From: Azospirillum endophyticum
GTDB lineage: Bacteria; Pseudomonadota; Alphaproteobacteria; Azospirillales; Azospirillaceae
Direction: 5' to 3'
Length of the DNA: 64,000 nucleotides
Assembly (NCBI RefSeq): GCF_016595245.1
Contig: NZ_JAENHM010000073.1
Span: forward strand, 847,618-911,617
Shown here: positions 25,373-33,195 of the stretch, piece by piece
Layout: each line of letters opens with the position of its first letter
How positions within the stretch are numbered: the stretch's first letter is position 1
Position numbers and translations under genes: made by a program
The notes under the pieces: model-generated
The model's database searches: none
Seen by the model: only the letters and a program-made list of their open reading frames with translations
What the model was told of the DNA's origin: nothing

Positions 25373-26136
25373 AGGCGCTGCTGCGCGCCGTGGTCACCCT
25401 GATGGTGCTGGTCGCCGGCTGGCAGGCGCTGGTCTGGGCCACCGGACTGCCGCGCTATCTGCTGCCCGGTCCGCTGGCGGTGGCGGAGGCGATGCAGCGG
25501 CAGGCCCCCTTGTTGATGGTGCATGGGCTGACCACGCTGGCCGAAATCCTGATCGGACTGGTGGCCGGCGTGGCGCTGGGTGGGATCAGTGCCCTGCTGC
25601 TGGCGCGGTTCCGCACGGCGCGCCGTTGGCTGATGCCGCTGCTGCTGGTCAGCCAGGCGATCCCGGTCTTCGCCCTGGCGCCGCTTCTGGTCCTGTGGCT
25701 CGGCTACGGCATGGTGTCCAAGATCGCCATGGCGGTTCTGGTCATCTATTTCCCGGTGACGACCGCGCTGTTCGACGGGCTGCGCCGCACCGATCCGGGC
25801 TGGCTCGACCTTGCCCGCACCATGGATGCCTCCCCCGCCGCCATTCTCTGGAGCATCCGATTGCCGGCGGCCCTGCCCGCCTTCTGGTCCGGTGTCCGGG
25901 TCGCCGCGGCGGTGGCGCCCATCGGTGCGGTGATCGGCGAATGGGTGGGGTCGTCCTCCGGCCTCGGCTATCTGATGCTGCACGCCAACGCCCGCATGCA
26001 GATCGACCTTCTGTTCGCCGCCGTCCTGGTGCTGGGGCTGTTCGCCGTGACGCTCTATGCCGCCGTCGATGCGCTGGCCCGACGCGCTCTGCCTTGGCAA
26101 CCCGATACCCAACCCGCTGAAGATTCGAACCCTTGA
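25369..26136 (+). CDS. thiX: Thiamine-precursor ABC transporter, permease
   Basis: The 255-residue inner-membrane protein has about six hydrophobic segments and the EAA-type loop near residues 144-162 (WLDLARTMDASPAAILWSIR, then LPAALP) that contacts the ATPase. It resembles the SsuC/ThiX family of permeases. It is translationally coupled to the ATPase gene through the ATGA overlap and is followed after 16 bases by the substrate-binding protein gene. The pathway assignment comes from the riboswitch and ThiY. Confidence 0.92.
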   Translation: MKALLRAVVTLMVLVAGWQALVWATGLPRYLLPGPLAVAEAMQRQAPLLMVHGLTTLAEILIGLVAGVALGGISALLLARFRTARRWLMPLLLVSQAIPVFALAPLLVLWLGYGMVSKIAMAVLVIYFPVTTALFDGLRRTDPGWLDLARTMDASPAAILWSIRLPAALPAFWSGVRVAAAVAPIGAVIGEWVGSSSGLGYLMLHANARMQIDLLFAAVLVLGLFAVTLYAAVDALARRALPWQPDTQPAEDSNP

Positions 26137-26152
26137 AAGGGGGAAACACCCG

Positions 26153-27094
26153 ATGAAGCACTTGTTCGCCGCCGGCCTGCTTGCCGCCGGGCTGATGACC
26201 TCGCTCCCCGCGCTGGCCCAGGACAAGCTGTCCGTGATGCTGGATTGGTTCGTGAACCCGGACCACGCGCCGCTGGTGGTGGCCCAGGAAAAGGGCTTCT
26301 TCAAGGACGCCGGGCTGGAGGTGACGTTGACCGCTCCGGCCGATCCCAACGATCCGCCCAAGCTGGTCGCCGCCGGCGGGGTCGACATCGCGGTGTCCTA
26401 CCAGCCGCAGCTGATCCTGCAGGTGGCGGAGGAGCTGCCGCTGGTCCGCATCGGCACGCTGGTGTCCACGCCGCTGAACTCCGTGGTCGTGCTGCGCGAC
26501 GGGCCGGTGAAAAGCTTGAAGGACCTGAAGGGCCGCAAGGTCGGCTATTCGATCGCCGGCTTCGAGGATGCCTTGTTGGGCGCCATGCTGGAGAAGCAGG
26601 GGCTGAGCCTGAAGGACGTCGAACTGGTGAACGTCAACTTCTCCCTCTCGCCGTCGCTGCTGTCGGGACAGGTCGATGCGGTGGTCGGCGCCTTCCGGAA
26701 CTTCGAGCTGAACCAGATGGAGATCGAGAAGCATCCCGGCCGCGCCTTCTACCCGGAAGAGGAAGGCGTGCCGCCCTATGACGAGCTGATCCTGGTCGCC
26801 CGCAAGGACAAGGCGAACGACCCGCGCTTCAAGCGCTTCCTGGCGGCGGTGGAGCGCGCGACGCTCTACATCCTGAACCATCCCGAAGAATCGCAGGCCG
26901 CCTTCGTCAAGGGGCGCCCCGAACTGAACGACGAGCTGAACCGCCGCGCCTGGGCCGACACGCTGCCGCGCTTCTCCCACAGCCCGGCAGCGCTCGATGC
27001 CGACCGCTATACCCGCTTCGCCGAGTTCCTGAAGGCGCGCGGCCTCATCAAGCAGGTGGCGCCGATCGACCAGTACGCGGTGGTGGTGAAGTAG
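26153..27094 (+). CDS. thiY: Thiamine-precursor ABC transporter, substrate-binding protein
   Basis: The 313-residue periplasmic protein starts with a signal peptide (MKHLFAAGLLAAGLMTSLPA, cleavage expected after ALA-Q). It belongs to the NMT1/THI5-like family. The mature start KLSVMLDWFVNPDHAPLVVA and the GVDIAVSYQPQ stretch are typical of ThiY, which binds formylaminopyrimidine-type thiamine precursors. The start at 26153 follows AAAGGGGGAAA. The three genes form one riboswitch-controlled operon. Whether it prefers HMP or a degraded thiamine pyrimidine cannot be told. Confidence 0.93.
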   Translation: MKHLFAAGLLAAGLMTSLPALAQDKLSVMLDWFVNPDHAPLVVAQEKGFFKDAGLEVTLTAPADPNDPPKLVAAGGVDIAVSYQPQLILQVAEELPLVRIGTLVSTPLNSVVVLRDGPVKSLKDLKGRKVGYSIAGFEDALLGAMLEKQGLSLKDVELVNVNFSLSPSLLSGQVDAVVGAFRNFELNQMEIEKHPGRAFYPEEEGVPPYDELILVARKDKANDPRFKRFLAAVERATLYILNHPEESQAAFVKGRPELNDELNRRAWADTLPRFSHSPAALDADRYTRFAEFLKARGLIKQVAPIDQYAVVVK

Positions 27095-27161
27095 CTCCTC
27101 GCCTCCCTGCCATCCGCTGGCATTGCCACCGGCCCGACGGAGCGTTACCTAGAAGGAAACC

Positions 27162-27184
27162 GCTCCGCCGGCTGACGGCGGAGC
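27162..27184 (+). other. Hairpin between thiY and universal stress gene
   Basis: GCTCCGCCG (27162-27170) and CGGCGGAGC (27176-27184) form a perfect 9-base stem with a GCTGA loop. It lies in the 116-base gap upstream of the stress-protein gene and has no T-run. It may mark the end of the thi transcript or sit in the next leader. Confidence 0.45.
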
Positions 27185-27210
27185 AGGCATAAGACGGGAG
27201 ACGCAAGGGC

Positions 27211-28038
27211 ATGCCGATCAAGACCATCCTGCTGCACATGGCCAACGACGACGCCTATGCCGGCCGTCTGGCGGTCGCCGCGGCTCTGGCGAAGCGTTTC
27301 TCCGCCCATATCCAGGCGCTCTACATCGCCACGCCGGTGTCGATGCCGGCGGGAGCCACCGGCCGCGCCGCCTCCTACGGTTTCATGGCGGAGGCCACCG
27401 CCATCGCCCATGAGAATGCCGAACGGATCGGCCAGGAGGTGTGTCAGGCGCTTGACGGCCTGTCCTACGACTGGAGAGTCGAAGAAGGCGATCACGTCGA
27501 ACTGCTGGCGGAGCGGGCGTCCTACGCCGATCTGGTCGTGGTGGCGCAGTCGGCCGCGGTGCGGGCGGGCGAACGGGTGTCGCTGCACCACATCCCCGAC
27601 CGCCTGCCGCTGGAGACCGCCACCCCGGTGCTGGTCCTGCCGCCCAAGCAGCCGGCAGCGTCCCCCATCGGCCGCCATGTGCTGGTCGCCTGGAAGAACA
27701 GCCGCGAATCCGCCCGCGCCGTCCGCGCCGCCATGCCCTTCATCGAGGCGGCGGACACGGTCACCGTCCTGTCCGTCGAGCCGCCGGGCCAGCATGGCAA
27801 TGACGCCGCCGCCCTGGTCGAGTGGCTGCACCGTCACGGCATCGCCGCCCGCCCACAGACGATCGTCGCCTCGGGCGGCGAGGTCGGCGACATGATCCTG
27901 TCCTGCTGCGGCGACCAGGGCGCCGACCTGCTGGTCATGGGCGCCTACGGCCATTCCCGCCTGCGCGAACTGGTGCTTGGCGGCGCCACCCGCACGGTGC
28001 TGGACGGACTGGCGCTGCCGGCGTTGCTGGCCCATTGA
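27211..28038 (+). CDS. Universal stress protein with two Usp domains
   Basis: The 275-residue protein contains two UspA-type domains in tandem. Domain 1 (about 1-145) begins PIKTILLHMANDDAYAGRLA and ends VLPPK. Domain 2 (about 150-275) contains the ATP-binding-type GAYGHSRLRELVLGGATRTV motif near the end. Domain 1 lacks a clear G-x2-G-x9-G(S/T) motif and may not bind nucleotide. Its stop codon is adjacent to that of the convergent DUF1993 gene. Confidence 0.92.
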   Translation: MPIKTILLHMANDDAYAGRLAVAAALAKRFSAHIQALYIATPVSMPAGATGRAASYGFMAEATAIAHENAERIGQEVCQALDGLSYDWRVEEGDHVELLAERASYADLVVVAQSAAVRAGERVSLHHIPDRLPLETATPVLVLPPKQPAASPIGRHVLVAWKNSRESARAVRAAMPFIEAADTVTVLSVEPPGQHGNDAAALVEWLHRHGIAARPQTIVASGGEVGDMILSCCGDQGADLLVMGAYGHSRLRELVLGGATRTVLDGLALPALLAH

Positions 28039-28602
28039 TCATGCCGACGGAAGCGTTCCAGGGCGGAGATAGGCGAACATGTGGGGCACGTAATCCGCCT
28101 TGCCGATCTCGATCCCCTGGTTCCGCAAGACGGCGTAAGCCGTGATCACATGGAAATAGAACTGCGGCAGCGCCCAATCACGGGCGAATTGTTCGCCGGT
28201 CATGTCGAAGGTGACGCCGCCGGGTAGTTCGATCACGATCGCCAAGGCTTCCCCCGCGTCGAGGGCGTCGTCGGCGAGGCCGTCCAGGTAGGACAAGGCC
28301 TCGTCGATGCGGGCACGCGCATCCGCCAGGGATCCGGGGACCTCCACGGCGTTGCGCGCTTCCGCAGCCACGGCGGCGAGTGACGGAGGGATGCTCTCGC
28401 CGCGCAGCCGGAACGTCGCTTCCTGGGCTTGGTAAGCGGCGTAGCGCAATTGAGTGGCCAACGGGTACATGTCCGGTGCCAAGCGCGCCGACAGCAAGCC
28501 CTCCACCTGATCCGGAACCTGCCGCTCGGCCTTGTCCAGAAGTCCGGAGAGCGTCCGCAGCATATTTTTGTATGTGGGCAACAGAAGATTGGTGAGCGGC
28601 AT
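28039..28602 (-). CDS. DUF1993 domain protein
   Basis: The 187-residue protein is a DUF1993 member, a helical-bundle family related in fold to DinB-like proteins. Indicators are the opening PTYKNMLRTLSGLLDKAE, QLRYAAYQAQEATFRL and the closing DWALPQFYFHVITAYAVLRN then KADYVPHMF. Function is unknown. The stop codons of this gene (28039-28041) and the stress-protein gene (28036-28038) abut with no gap, so termination signals must overlap coding sequence. Confidence 0.9.
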   Translation of the reverse strand: MPLTNLLLPTYKNMLRTLSGLLDKAERQVPDQVEGLLSARLAPDMYPLATQLRYAAYQAQEATFRLRGESIPPSLAAVAAEARNAVEVPGSLADARARIDEALSYLDGLADDALDAGEALAIVIELPGGVTFDMTGEQFARDWALPQFYFHVITAYAVLRNQGIEIGKADYVPHMFAYLRPGTLPSA

Positions 28603-28614
28603 TTCCCCGTCCTC

Positions 28615-29427
28615 TTAGTCGAACAACGTCGCATGCAAGGCCTGCCAGCTTTCGCGGTCAGGCGCCAGCAGGATGCTGCCGCGCAGAAGCCCCGGCCGGT
28701 AGGCCGTCCCGTCGATCAGTGCCGAGTAACCACCGGCCTCCGCATGCATCAGCACGCCGGCCGCATGATCCCACGGCATCAGGCGGTGGTAGAGCGAATA
28801 GTGCGCCCGCCCTTCCAGCAACCGCAGATATTCCTGCGCGGCGCTCGACAGGCATGCCCGCTCGCCCAATCCGGCGCTGCGCTCCTCCAACTGTTTCCCC
28901 ATTTCCTCGCTGCAGAAGCGCGTGGACAGAGCGCCGACCATCTGCGGCAACGGCACGGCGGCCGCGACATGGACGCGGCGGCCGTCCAGCCAAGCACCCT
29001 GCCCCTTCACCGCCGTCGCCATCCGGCCGTCGACCGGGTCGTAAATCCAGCCCGCGACCGTCTCGCCCTTGCAGGCGAGAGCCACGATCACCGCGAACAT
29101 CGCCCGGCCCTGGGCGAAATTGATGGTTCCATCCACCGGATCGATGATCCAGACCGGATCATCGCCATGGATGCGGTCGAGCACCCGTTCGTCTTCCGAT
29201 GCCGCCTCCTCGCCGATGACGCGGCCGCCGGGCAGAAGGGCCGCCAGTGCCGGGGTCAAGGCCCGCTCGGCCGCTTCGTCCGCCAGCGTGACGAGGTCGG
29301 TCGGTCCGGTCTTCTCCCGGATGCCGGCGGCGTCGAGTTTCCGGAAATACGGCATGATCTCCGTCAGAGCGACGGAGCGGATCAGGTCCGAAACGCGGTC
29401 GATGTCCGGAAGCTGGAAAGCCGTCAT
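28615..29427 (-). CDS. Inositol monophosphatase family protein
   Basis: The 270-residue enzyme is a Mg-dependent, Li-sensitive-type phosphatase family member. Metal-binding motifs are GEE (about residue 72), IIDPVDGTINFA and MPWDHAAGVLMHAEAGG. Family substrates include inositol-1-phosphate, histidinol phosphate and PAP, and the specificity cannot be assigned here. It lies 12 bases before the DUF1993 gene in the same orientation and 36 bases after a proline-rich secreted protein gene, so the three may be one unit. A second superfamily member (cysQ-like) lies at the window end. Confidence 0.92.
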   Translation of the reverse strand: MTAFQLPDIDRVSDLIRSVALTEIMPYFRKLDAAGIREKTGPTDLVTLADEAAERALTPALAALLPGGRVIGEEAASEDERVLDRIHGDDPVWIIDPVDGTINFAQGRAMFAVIVALACKGETVAGWIYDPVDGRMATAVKGQGAWLDGRRVHVAAAVPLPQMVGALSTRFCSEEMGKQLEERSAGLGERACLSSAAQEYLRLLEGRAHYSLYHRLMPWDHAAGVLMHAEAGGYSALIDGTAYRPGLLRGSILLAPDRESWQALHATLFD

Positions 29428-29463
29428 GGTTGGAGCCCTTGATCGATTATGAGGAGTGGAGGG

Positions 29464-30063
29464 TCAGCGCTTCGCCGCCGGTTTGCCGGGCGCGGCATCC
29501 AGCTTCAACACCGGATCGCCGCCCTTCGGGTCGGTCAGCAGGACCCTGCCGTCCAGGCCGCTGTCCTTCAACGCCTTCGACAGCGCATCGAAGGTGGCGC
29601 GGTCGGCCGCGGCCGCGGCGGCGGCCTTGGCAGGGTCGGGCGATGGCGGCGGCACCGGGCCGCCCTGCGCCGGTTCGCGCGGTGCCTTGGGATTGGCCGG
29701 ATCGGGAGGCGAAGGCGCCGCCGGGGCACCGGCGGTTTCCTTCTCCGGTTCCGGTGGCGGTGGAGGCGGCTGCCACAGGCGGAAGCAGTCGGTGAAGGCC
29801 GGCTGCTTGCATTCCTTGAGCAGCCCCGCGGCATCCGGGGCGACGACCAGCGGTTCGTCGGGCACGAGCGGAAACGGCTTCGGCGGGAGAGGAAGCGGAT
29901 CCTCGGGCGCCACCTCCGGCTCTTCGACATAGCCGGGCGGAAGCGGCAATCCTGGGCGCGGCAGCTCTGCCGCCAGCGGCTGGATCGATACCGTCAGCAA
30001 CGGCATTGCCGCCATCAGGCGAGCGGCTGCGGTCAGAACGGCACGGGAAGGAAAACGGAGCAC
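29464..30063 (-). CDS. Proline-rich secreted or periplasmic protein, unknown
   Basis: The 199-residue protein has an N-terminal hydrophobic segment (AVLTAAARLMAAMPLLTVSI) consistent with a signal peptide. The following sequence is very rich in proline, alanine and acidic residues (a stretch with PPPPPPEPEKE), plus one pair of cysteines (KECKQPAFTDCF) that could form a disulphide. The last 50 residues look more ordered. I recognise no family. It probably spans the periplasm or is exported. Confidence 0.6.
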   Translation of the reverse strand: MLRFPSRAVLTAAARLMAAMPLLTVSIQPLAAELPRPGLPLPPGYVEEPEVAPEDPLPLPPKPFPLVPDEPLVVAPDAAGLLKECKQPAFTDCFRLWQPPPPPPEPEKETAGAPAAPSPPDPANPKAPREPAQGGPVPPPSPDPAKAAAAAAADRATFDALSKALKDSGLDGRVLLTDPKGGDPVLKLDAAPGKPAAKR

Positions 30064-30147
30064 GACGGGACCGCGACGATGGCGAACGCGTTAGTATGGC
30101 CCGCCGTCGTGGGCGCCGTCATCCATCAAGCATGTGTCAAATCACCG

Positions 30148-30462
30148 TCATGCCGCCGCGCGATGATCGTGGCGGCTGGTGCTGGGGAAGCCCGCGGCAT
30201 TCCGTCCGTCGCCATAACCCCACGCCGCCAGCTCGCGGCAGATCGCCGCGATCTTCGCGGCTTCGTCGACGTTCGCTTCCTGCCGGGCGGCGGATTCGAT
30301 CAGGTGCATCAATGTCGCCCGGCCCTCGGCGCTGCGCGAAAGCTCCTGCAGCCGAAGCAGGGCTGCACCCGGCGGGAGCTTCTCCTGACGGGCTACGAGA
30401 GTTACCTGATCGGCGAGGAAAGCCGTAATCGAAAAGCATGATGGATCGGTTTGCAACCGCAT
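30148..30462 (-). CDS. Small hypothetical protein
   Basis: This 104-residue frame encodes a mostly helical, alanine-rich protein (LARQ-like RQEKLPPGAALLRLQELSRS, then a helix with EANVDEAAKIAAICRELAAW). No family was recognised. The gap beneath hflX has no better candidate on this strand, and the amino-acid mix looks like a real soluble protein, but coding status is not certain. Confidence 0.5.
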   Translation of the reverse strand: MRLQTDPSCFSITAFLADQVTLVARQEKLPPGAALLRLQELSRSAEGRATLMHLIESAARQEANVDEAAKIAAICRELAAWGYGDGRNAAGFPSTSRHDHRAAA

Positions 30463-30553
30463 TGGCAGTCCTCCTCAAGGGGGGAGCACACCGCTCCATT
30501 CCCATAATCGGACCCCAACGGGGAAATCACCACACAGCATTCGTCTTAAGACC

Positions 30554-30598
30554 GGAGTGGGGTGCAACAGGTCATAGACCGCGATTGCACCCCACTCC
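30554..30598 (-). terminator. 14-bp hairpin downstream of hflX
   Basis: GGAGTGGGGTGCAA (30554-30567) and TTGCACCCCACTCC (30585-30598) are perfect 14-base inverted repeats with a 17-base loop, lying 30 bases past the hflX stop. No long T-run follows on the minus strand. The position suits a transcript end or 3' processing stem of the hfq-hflX mRNA. Confidence 0.6.
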
Positions 30599-30627
30599 CT
30601 TTCGACCAGGACACCCGGCCTCACCGC

Positions 30628-31974
30628 CTAAGGTTGCGGCTGAGCTTCGATGGACGGCTGGAACCGCTTCTCGAAACGAGCGAGATCGACGGGGTCGATG
30701 GAGACGTGCAGATGCGCCCGCTCCTCGTCGTCGCGACGGTCCAGAACCTCGCTCTTGGCATAGAGCCACGCGAGTGCGGCACCGTTGCCCAGTTCCACGG
30801 AAAGGTCGACGACCTGCCGGTTGACGTTCATCCGCTGGTCCAGCAGGCGATCGAGATCGTCGATTCCTTCTCCGGACAGGGCGGATACCGCCACCGCACG
30901 CGGGTTGCGGCCGGTCTGAGCCAGAATCGCCGCACGGCTTTCCTCGTCCAGCGCGTCGATCTTGTTCAGCACCTCGATCACCCGGTCGTCCGTTTCCGGG
31001 TCGATGCCCATGTCGGACAGCACTTCGTGGACGTCGGCCTTCTGTGCCTCGCTGTCGATGTGGGCGATGTCGCGGACATGCAGGATGATGTCGGCGGCAT
31101 CCACCTCTTCCAGCGTGGCGCGGAAGGCGGCGACGAGACCGTGCGGCAGGTCGGAGATGAAACCGACCGTGTCGGACAGGATCACCTTGCGTCCCGACGG
31201 CAGCGTCACTTGCCGCATGGTGGGGTCGAGCGTGGCGAACAGCAGATTCTGAGCGAAGACGTCGGCATTCGCCAGCCGGTTGAACAGCGTCGACTTGCCG
31301 GCGTTGGTGTAGCCGACCAGTGCCACAACCGGATACGGCACCTTGGCGCGCGCCTTGCGGTGCAGGCCGCGGGTACGCCGCACCTCCTCCAGTTCCTTCT
31401 TGATCTTGATAATCCGGTCGCCGATCAGGCGGCGGTCAAGCTCGAGCTGCGATTCGCCGGGGCCGCCGAGGAAGCCGAAGCCGCCGCGCTGGCGTTCCAG
31501 GTGGGTCCAGGACCGAACCAGACGGGATTTCTGGTAGGTCAGGGAAGCCAGCTCGACCTGCAGCATGCCTTCCCGGGTCCGGGCGCGGGCGCCGAAGATC
31601 TCCAGGATCAGGCCGGTGCGGTCGATGACCTTCGCCTTCAGCGACCGTTCCAGGTTGCGCTGCTGGACCGGCGACAGGGCGTGGTCGAGGATGACGAGGG
31701 TCGCCTCGTTCTCCTCCACCAGCTGCGCTAGAGTCTCCACCGTGCCGGACCCAAGCAGGGTCGATGGCTGCGGACGGTTCACCTTGGCGCATTCGGCATG
31801 GACGACGTCCAGCTGAATCGCCTGGGCCAAACCGACCGCCTCATCGAGCCGGGATTCGGGAGGGCGCATGTCCCCGTCCGCCTCGCTGCGGAGGACGGGG
31901 TGGACCACGATGGCCCGCGCGGCGCCTTCAGGGGCCGCGCCGTTACCATTGGTCAAGGGATCAGACGCTTTCAC
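30628..31974 (-). CDS. hflX: GTPase HflX
   Basis: The 448-residue GTPase has the HflX N-terminal domain (LDEAVGLAQAIQLDVVHAEC, LLGSGTVE) and a coiled linker with GGFGFLGGPGESQLELDRR. The G domain shows G1 GYTNAGKSTLFN, G3 DTVGFI and G4 NKID. HflX binds 50S subunits and rescues or splits stalled ribosomes under stress. Its ATG (31974) overlaps the hfq end by 14 bases, so the two are co-translated. An hfq-hflX pair is common in proteobacteria. Confidence 0.97.
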   Translation of the reverse strand: MKASDPLTNGNGAAPEGAARAIVVHPVLRSEADGDMRPPESRLDEAVGLAQAIQLDVVHAECAKVNRPQPSTLLGSGTVETLAQLVEENEATLVILDHALSPVQQRNLERSLKAKVIDRTGLILEIFGARARTREGMLQVELASLTYQKSRLVRSWTHLERQRGGFGFLGGPGESQLELDRRLIGDRIIKIKKELEEVRRTRGLHRKARAKVPYPVVALVGYTNAGKSTLFNRLANADVFAQNLLFATLDPTMRQVTLPSGRKVILSDTVGFISDLPHGLVAAFRATLEEVDAADIILHVRDIAHIDSEAQKADVHEVLSDMGIDPETDDRVIEVLNKIDALDEESRAAILAQTGRNPRAVAVSALSGEGIDDLDRLLDQRMNVNRQVVDLSVELGNGAALAWLYAKSEVLDRRDDEERAHLHVSIDPVDLARFEKRFQPSIEAQPQP

Positions 31975-32209
31975 CTTCCTTGGGCGGCTCGAAAAGTTGA
32001 ATGGGATGGGCCGGCATGACCGTCGAGATCGCGTGCTTGTAGACGAGCTGAGAATGCGCGTCGCGCCGCAGAAGTACCGAGAAGTTGTCGAACCAAGTAA
32101 TGATGCCCTGGAGTTTCACGCCGTTCACGAGAAAGACGGTTACGGGAGTCTTGTTCTTGCGGACGTGATTGAGAAACACGTCCTGCACGTTCTGGCTTTT
32201 TTCAGACAT
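31961..32209 (-). CDS. hfq: RNA chaperone Hfq
   Basis: The 82-residue Sm-like protein has the Sm1 motif (QDVFLNHVRKNKTPVTVFLV, then NGVKLQGIITWFDNFSVLL) and the Sm2 motif with LVYKHAISTVMP. It forms a hexamer that pairs small RNAs with mRNAs. It is upstream of and overlapping hflX. The C-terminal tail is short (EPPKEGESV), as usual for alphaproteobacteria, which lack the long E. coli tail. Confidence 0.98.
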   Translation of the reverse strand: MSEKSQNVQDVFLNHVRKNKTPVTVFLVNGVKLQGIITWFDNFSVLLRRDAHSQLVYKHAISTVMPAHPIQLFEPPKEGESV

Positions 32210-32272
32210 TTTTCATGCCCCCTTCTTCAATGTTCTTGGGACCCCTTTTCTTCAGGCGGTCCGCTCCCCGTT

Positions 32273-33013
32273 TCACGGTGCAGGTATGGTGCGCGCAGGT
32301 ACCGTCTCGACAGCCGTTTGCAGGGATATGGTATCACCATTGCCGTCCACCAAGCCATACAGGACGCCGTGCAGCGCCGTACAGTCGGTGTGGCGATGGG
32401 CAGGGGGAAAGCGTTCGAAGCCGCTTCCCTCGCCCAGCCCTATTAGCACCGGAATGAGCCCGGCGCCATGGGCGCATTCCATGTCGATGTCGGCATCGCC
32501 GAGAAACCAGATGTCGTTCCCCGACGCGGCGCCCGGCGCCATCCCCGCCGGTTCCAGCGCCATCCGCACCGGGGCGATGTGCGGCTTGTCGAATTCGGCA
32601 TCCTGGGCGCCGACCAGCTTGCCGAAATAACGGGTCCAGCCCAGCGCGTCGGCTTCCGCCCGCAGGAACTTGCCGTTCTTGTTGGAGACGACGGCCTGAT
32701 AGACGCCGCGCTCGTGAAGATGGCGCAGAAGGGTCTCGGCGCCGGGCAGCGGCTTCAGCCCGTCCAGATGATGGGCGGCGAAATAGGCATAGAACAGATC
32801 GCGCGCCTCGGTCCAACGCTCGCCGAAGATGCGCGGGAAGCTGTCGCGCAGCGAGGCCTTGATCCGCTCGCGCGCTTCCTCGGCACTCCAGGGATCGAGG
32901 CCGAAGGACACCAGAGCATGGTTCAACGCCTCGCGCACGGTATCCCAGTTGCTGACCAGGGTGTTGTCCCAGTCATAGATGACGGCGCGCGGCAGGGTGA
33001 TGGGGGCGGACAA
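32273..33013 (-). CDS. HAD-family hydrolase, phosphoglycolate-phosphatase-like
   Basis: The 246-residue protein has HAD motif I DWDNTLVSNWDT (nucleophile D), motif II in VVSNKNGKFL, a lysine in KPHIAPVRMAL and motif IV WFLGDADIDMECA. The cap domain is of the alpha-helical type seen in Gph/PgmB-like enzymes. The substrate is uncertain. It lies 63 bases upstream of hfq on the same strand. The palindromic repeat 33071-33157 lies upstream of it. Confidence 0.9.
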   Translation of the reverse strand: MSAPITLPRAVIYDWDNTLVSNWDTVREALNHALVSFGLDPWSAEEARERIKASLRDSFPRIFGERWTEARDLFYAYFAAHHLDGLKPLPGAETLLRHLHERGVYQAVVSNKNGKFLRAEADALGWTRYFGKLVGAQDAEFDKPHIAPVRMALEPAGMAPGAASGNDIWFLGDADIDMECAHGAGLIPVLIGLGEGSGFERFPPAHRHTDCTALHGVLYGLVDGNGDTISLQTAVETVPARTIPAP

Positions 33014-33070
33014 GGAGATACTCCGGCAGGCGTGAACATGATCGGCGCGAAGCCGCCTTCCTCACGCTGA

Positions 33071-33157
33071 GGTCATCCCCGCGAAGGCGGGGATCCAGGC
33101 TGCCCCACAGCCACTTCCGTGCAGACGCTGGATTCCCGCCTTCGCGGGAATGACGGA
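33071..33157. repeat. Palindromic intergenic repeat pair
   Basis: Two units, GGTCATCCCCGCGAAGGCGG and onward (33071-33099), and a near-exact reverse complement (33127-33157), are placed head to head around a 27-base spacer. Each unit carries its own CCGCGAAGGCGG-type dyad. This motif (GTCATTCCCGCGAAGGCGGGAATCC-like, cut here at 20 bases: GTCATTCCCGCGAAGGCGGG) is a known kind of dispersed palindromic element in alphaproteobacteria. It lies between the HAD gene and ntrX. Confidence 0.8.
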
Positions 33158-33195
33158 CGGACTGAGAAGTGATAGCGGTCGAGCGATTGCACCGA

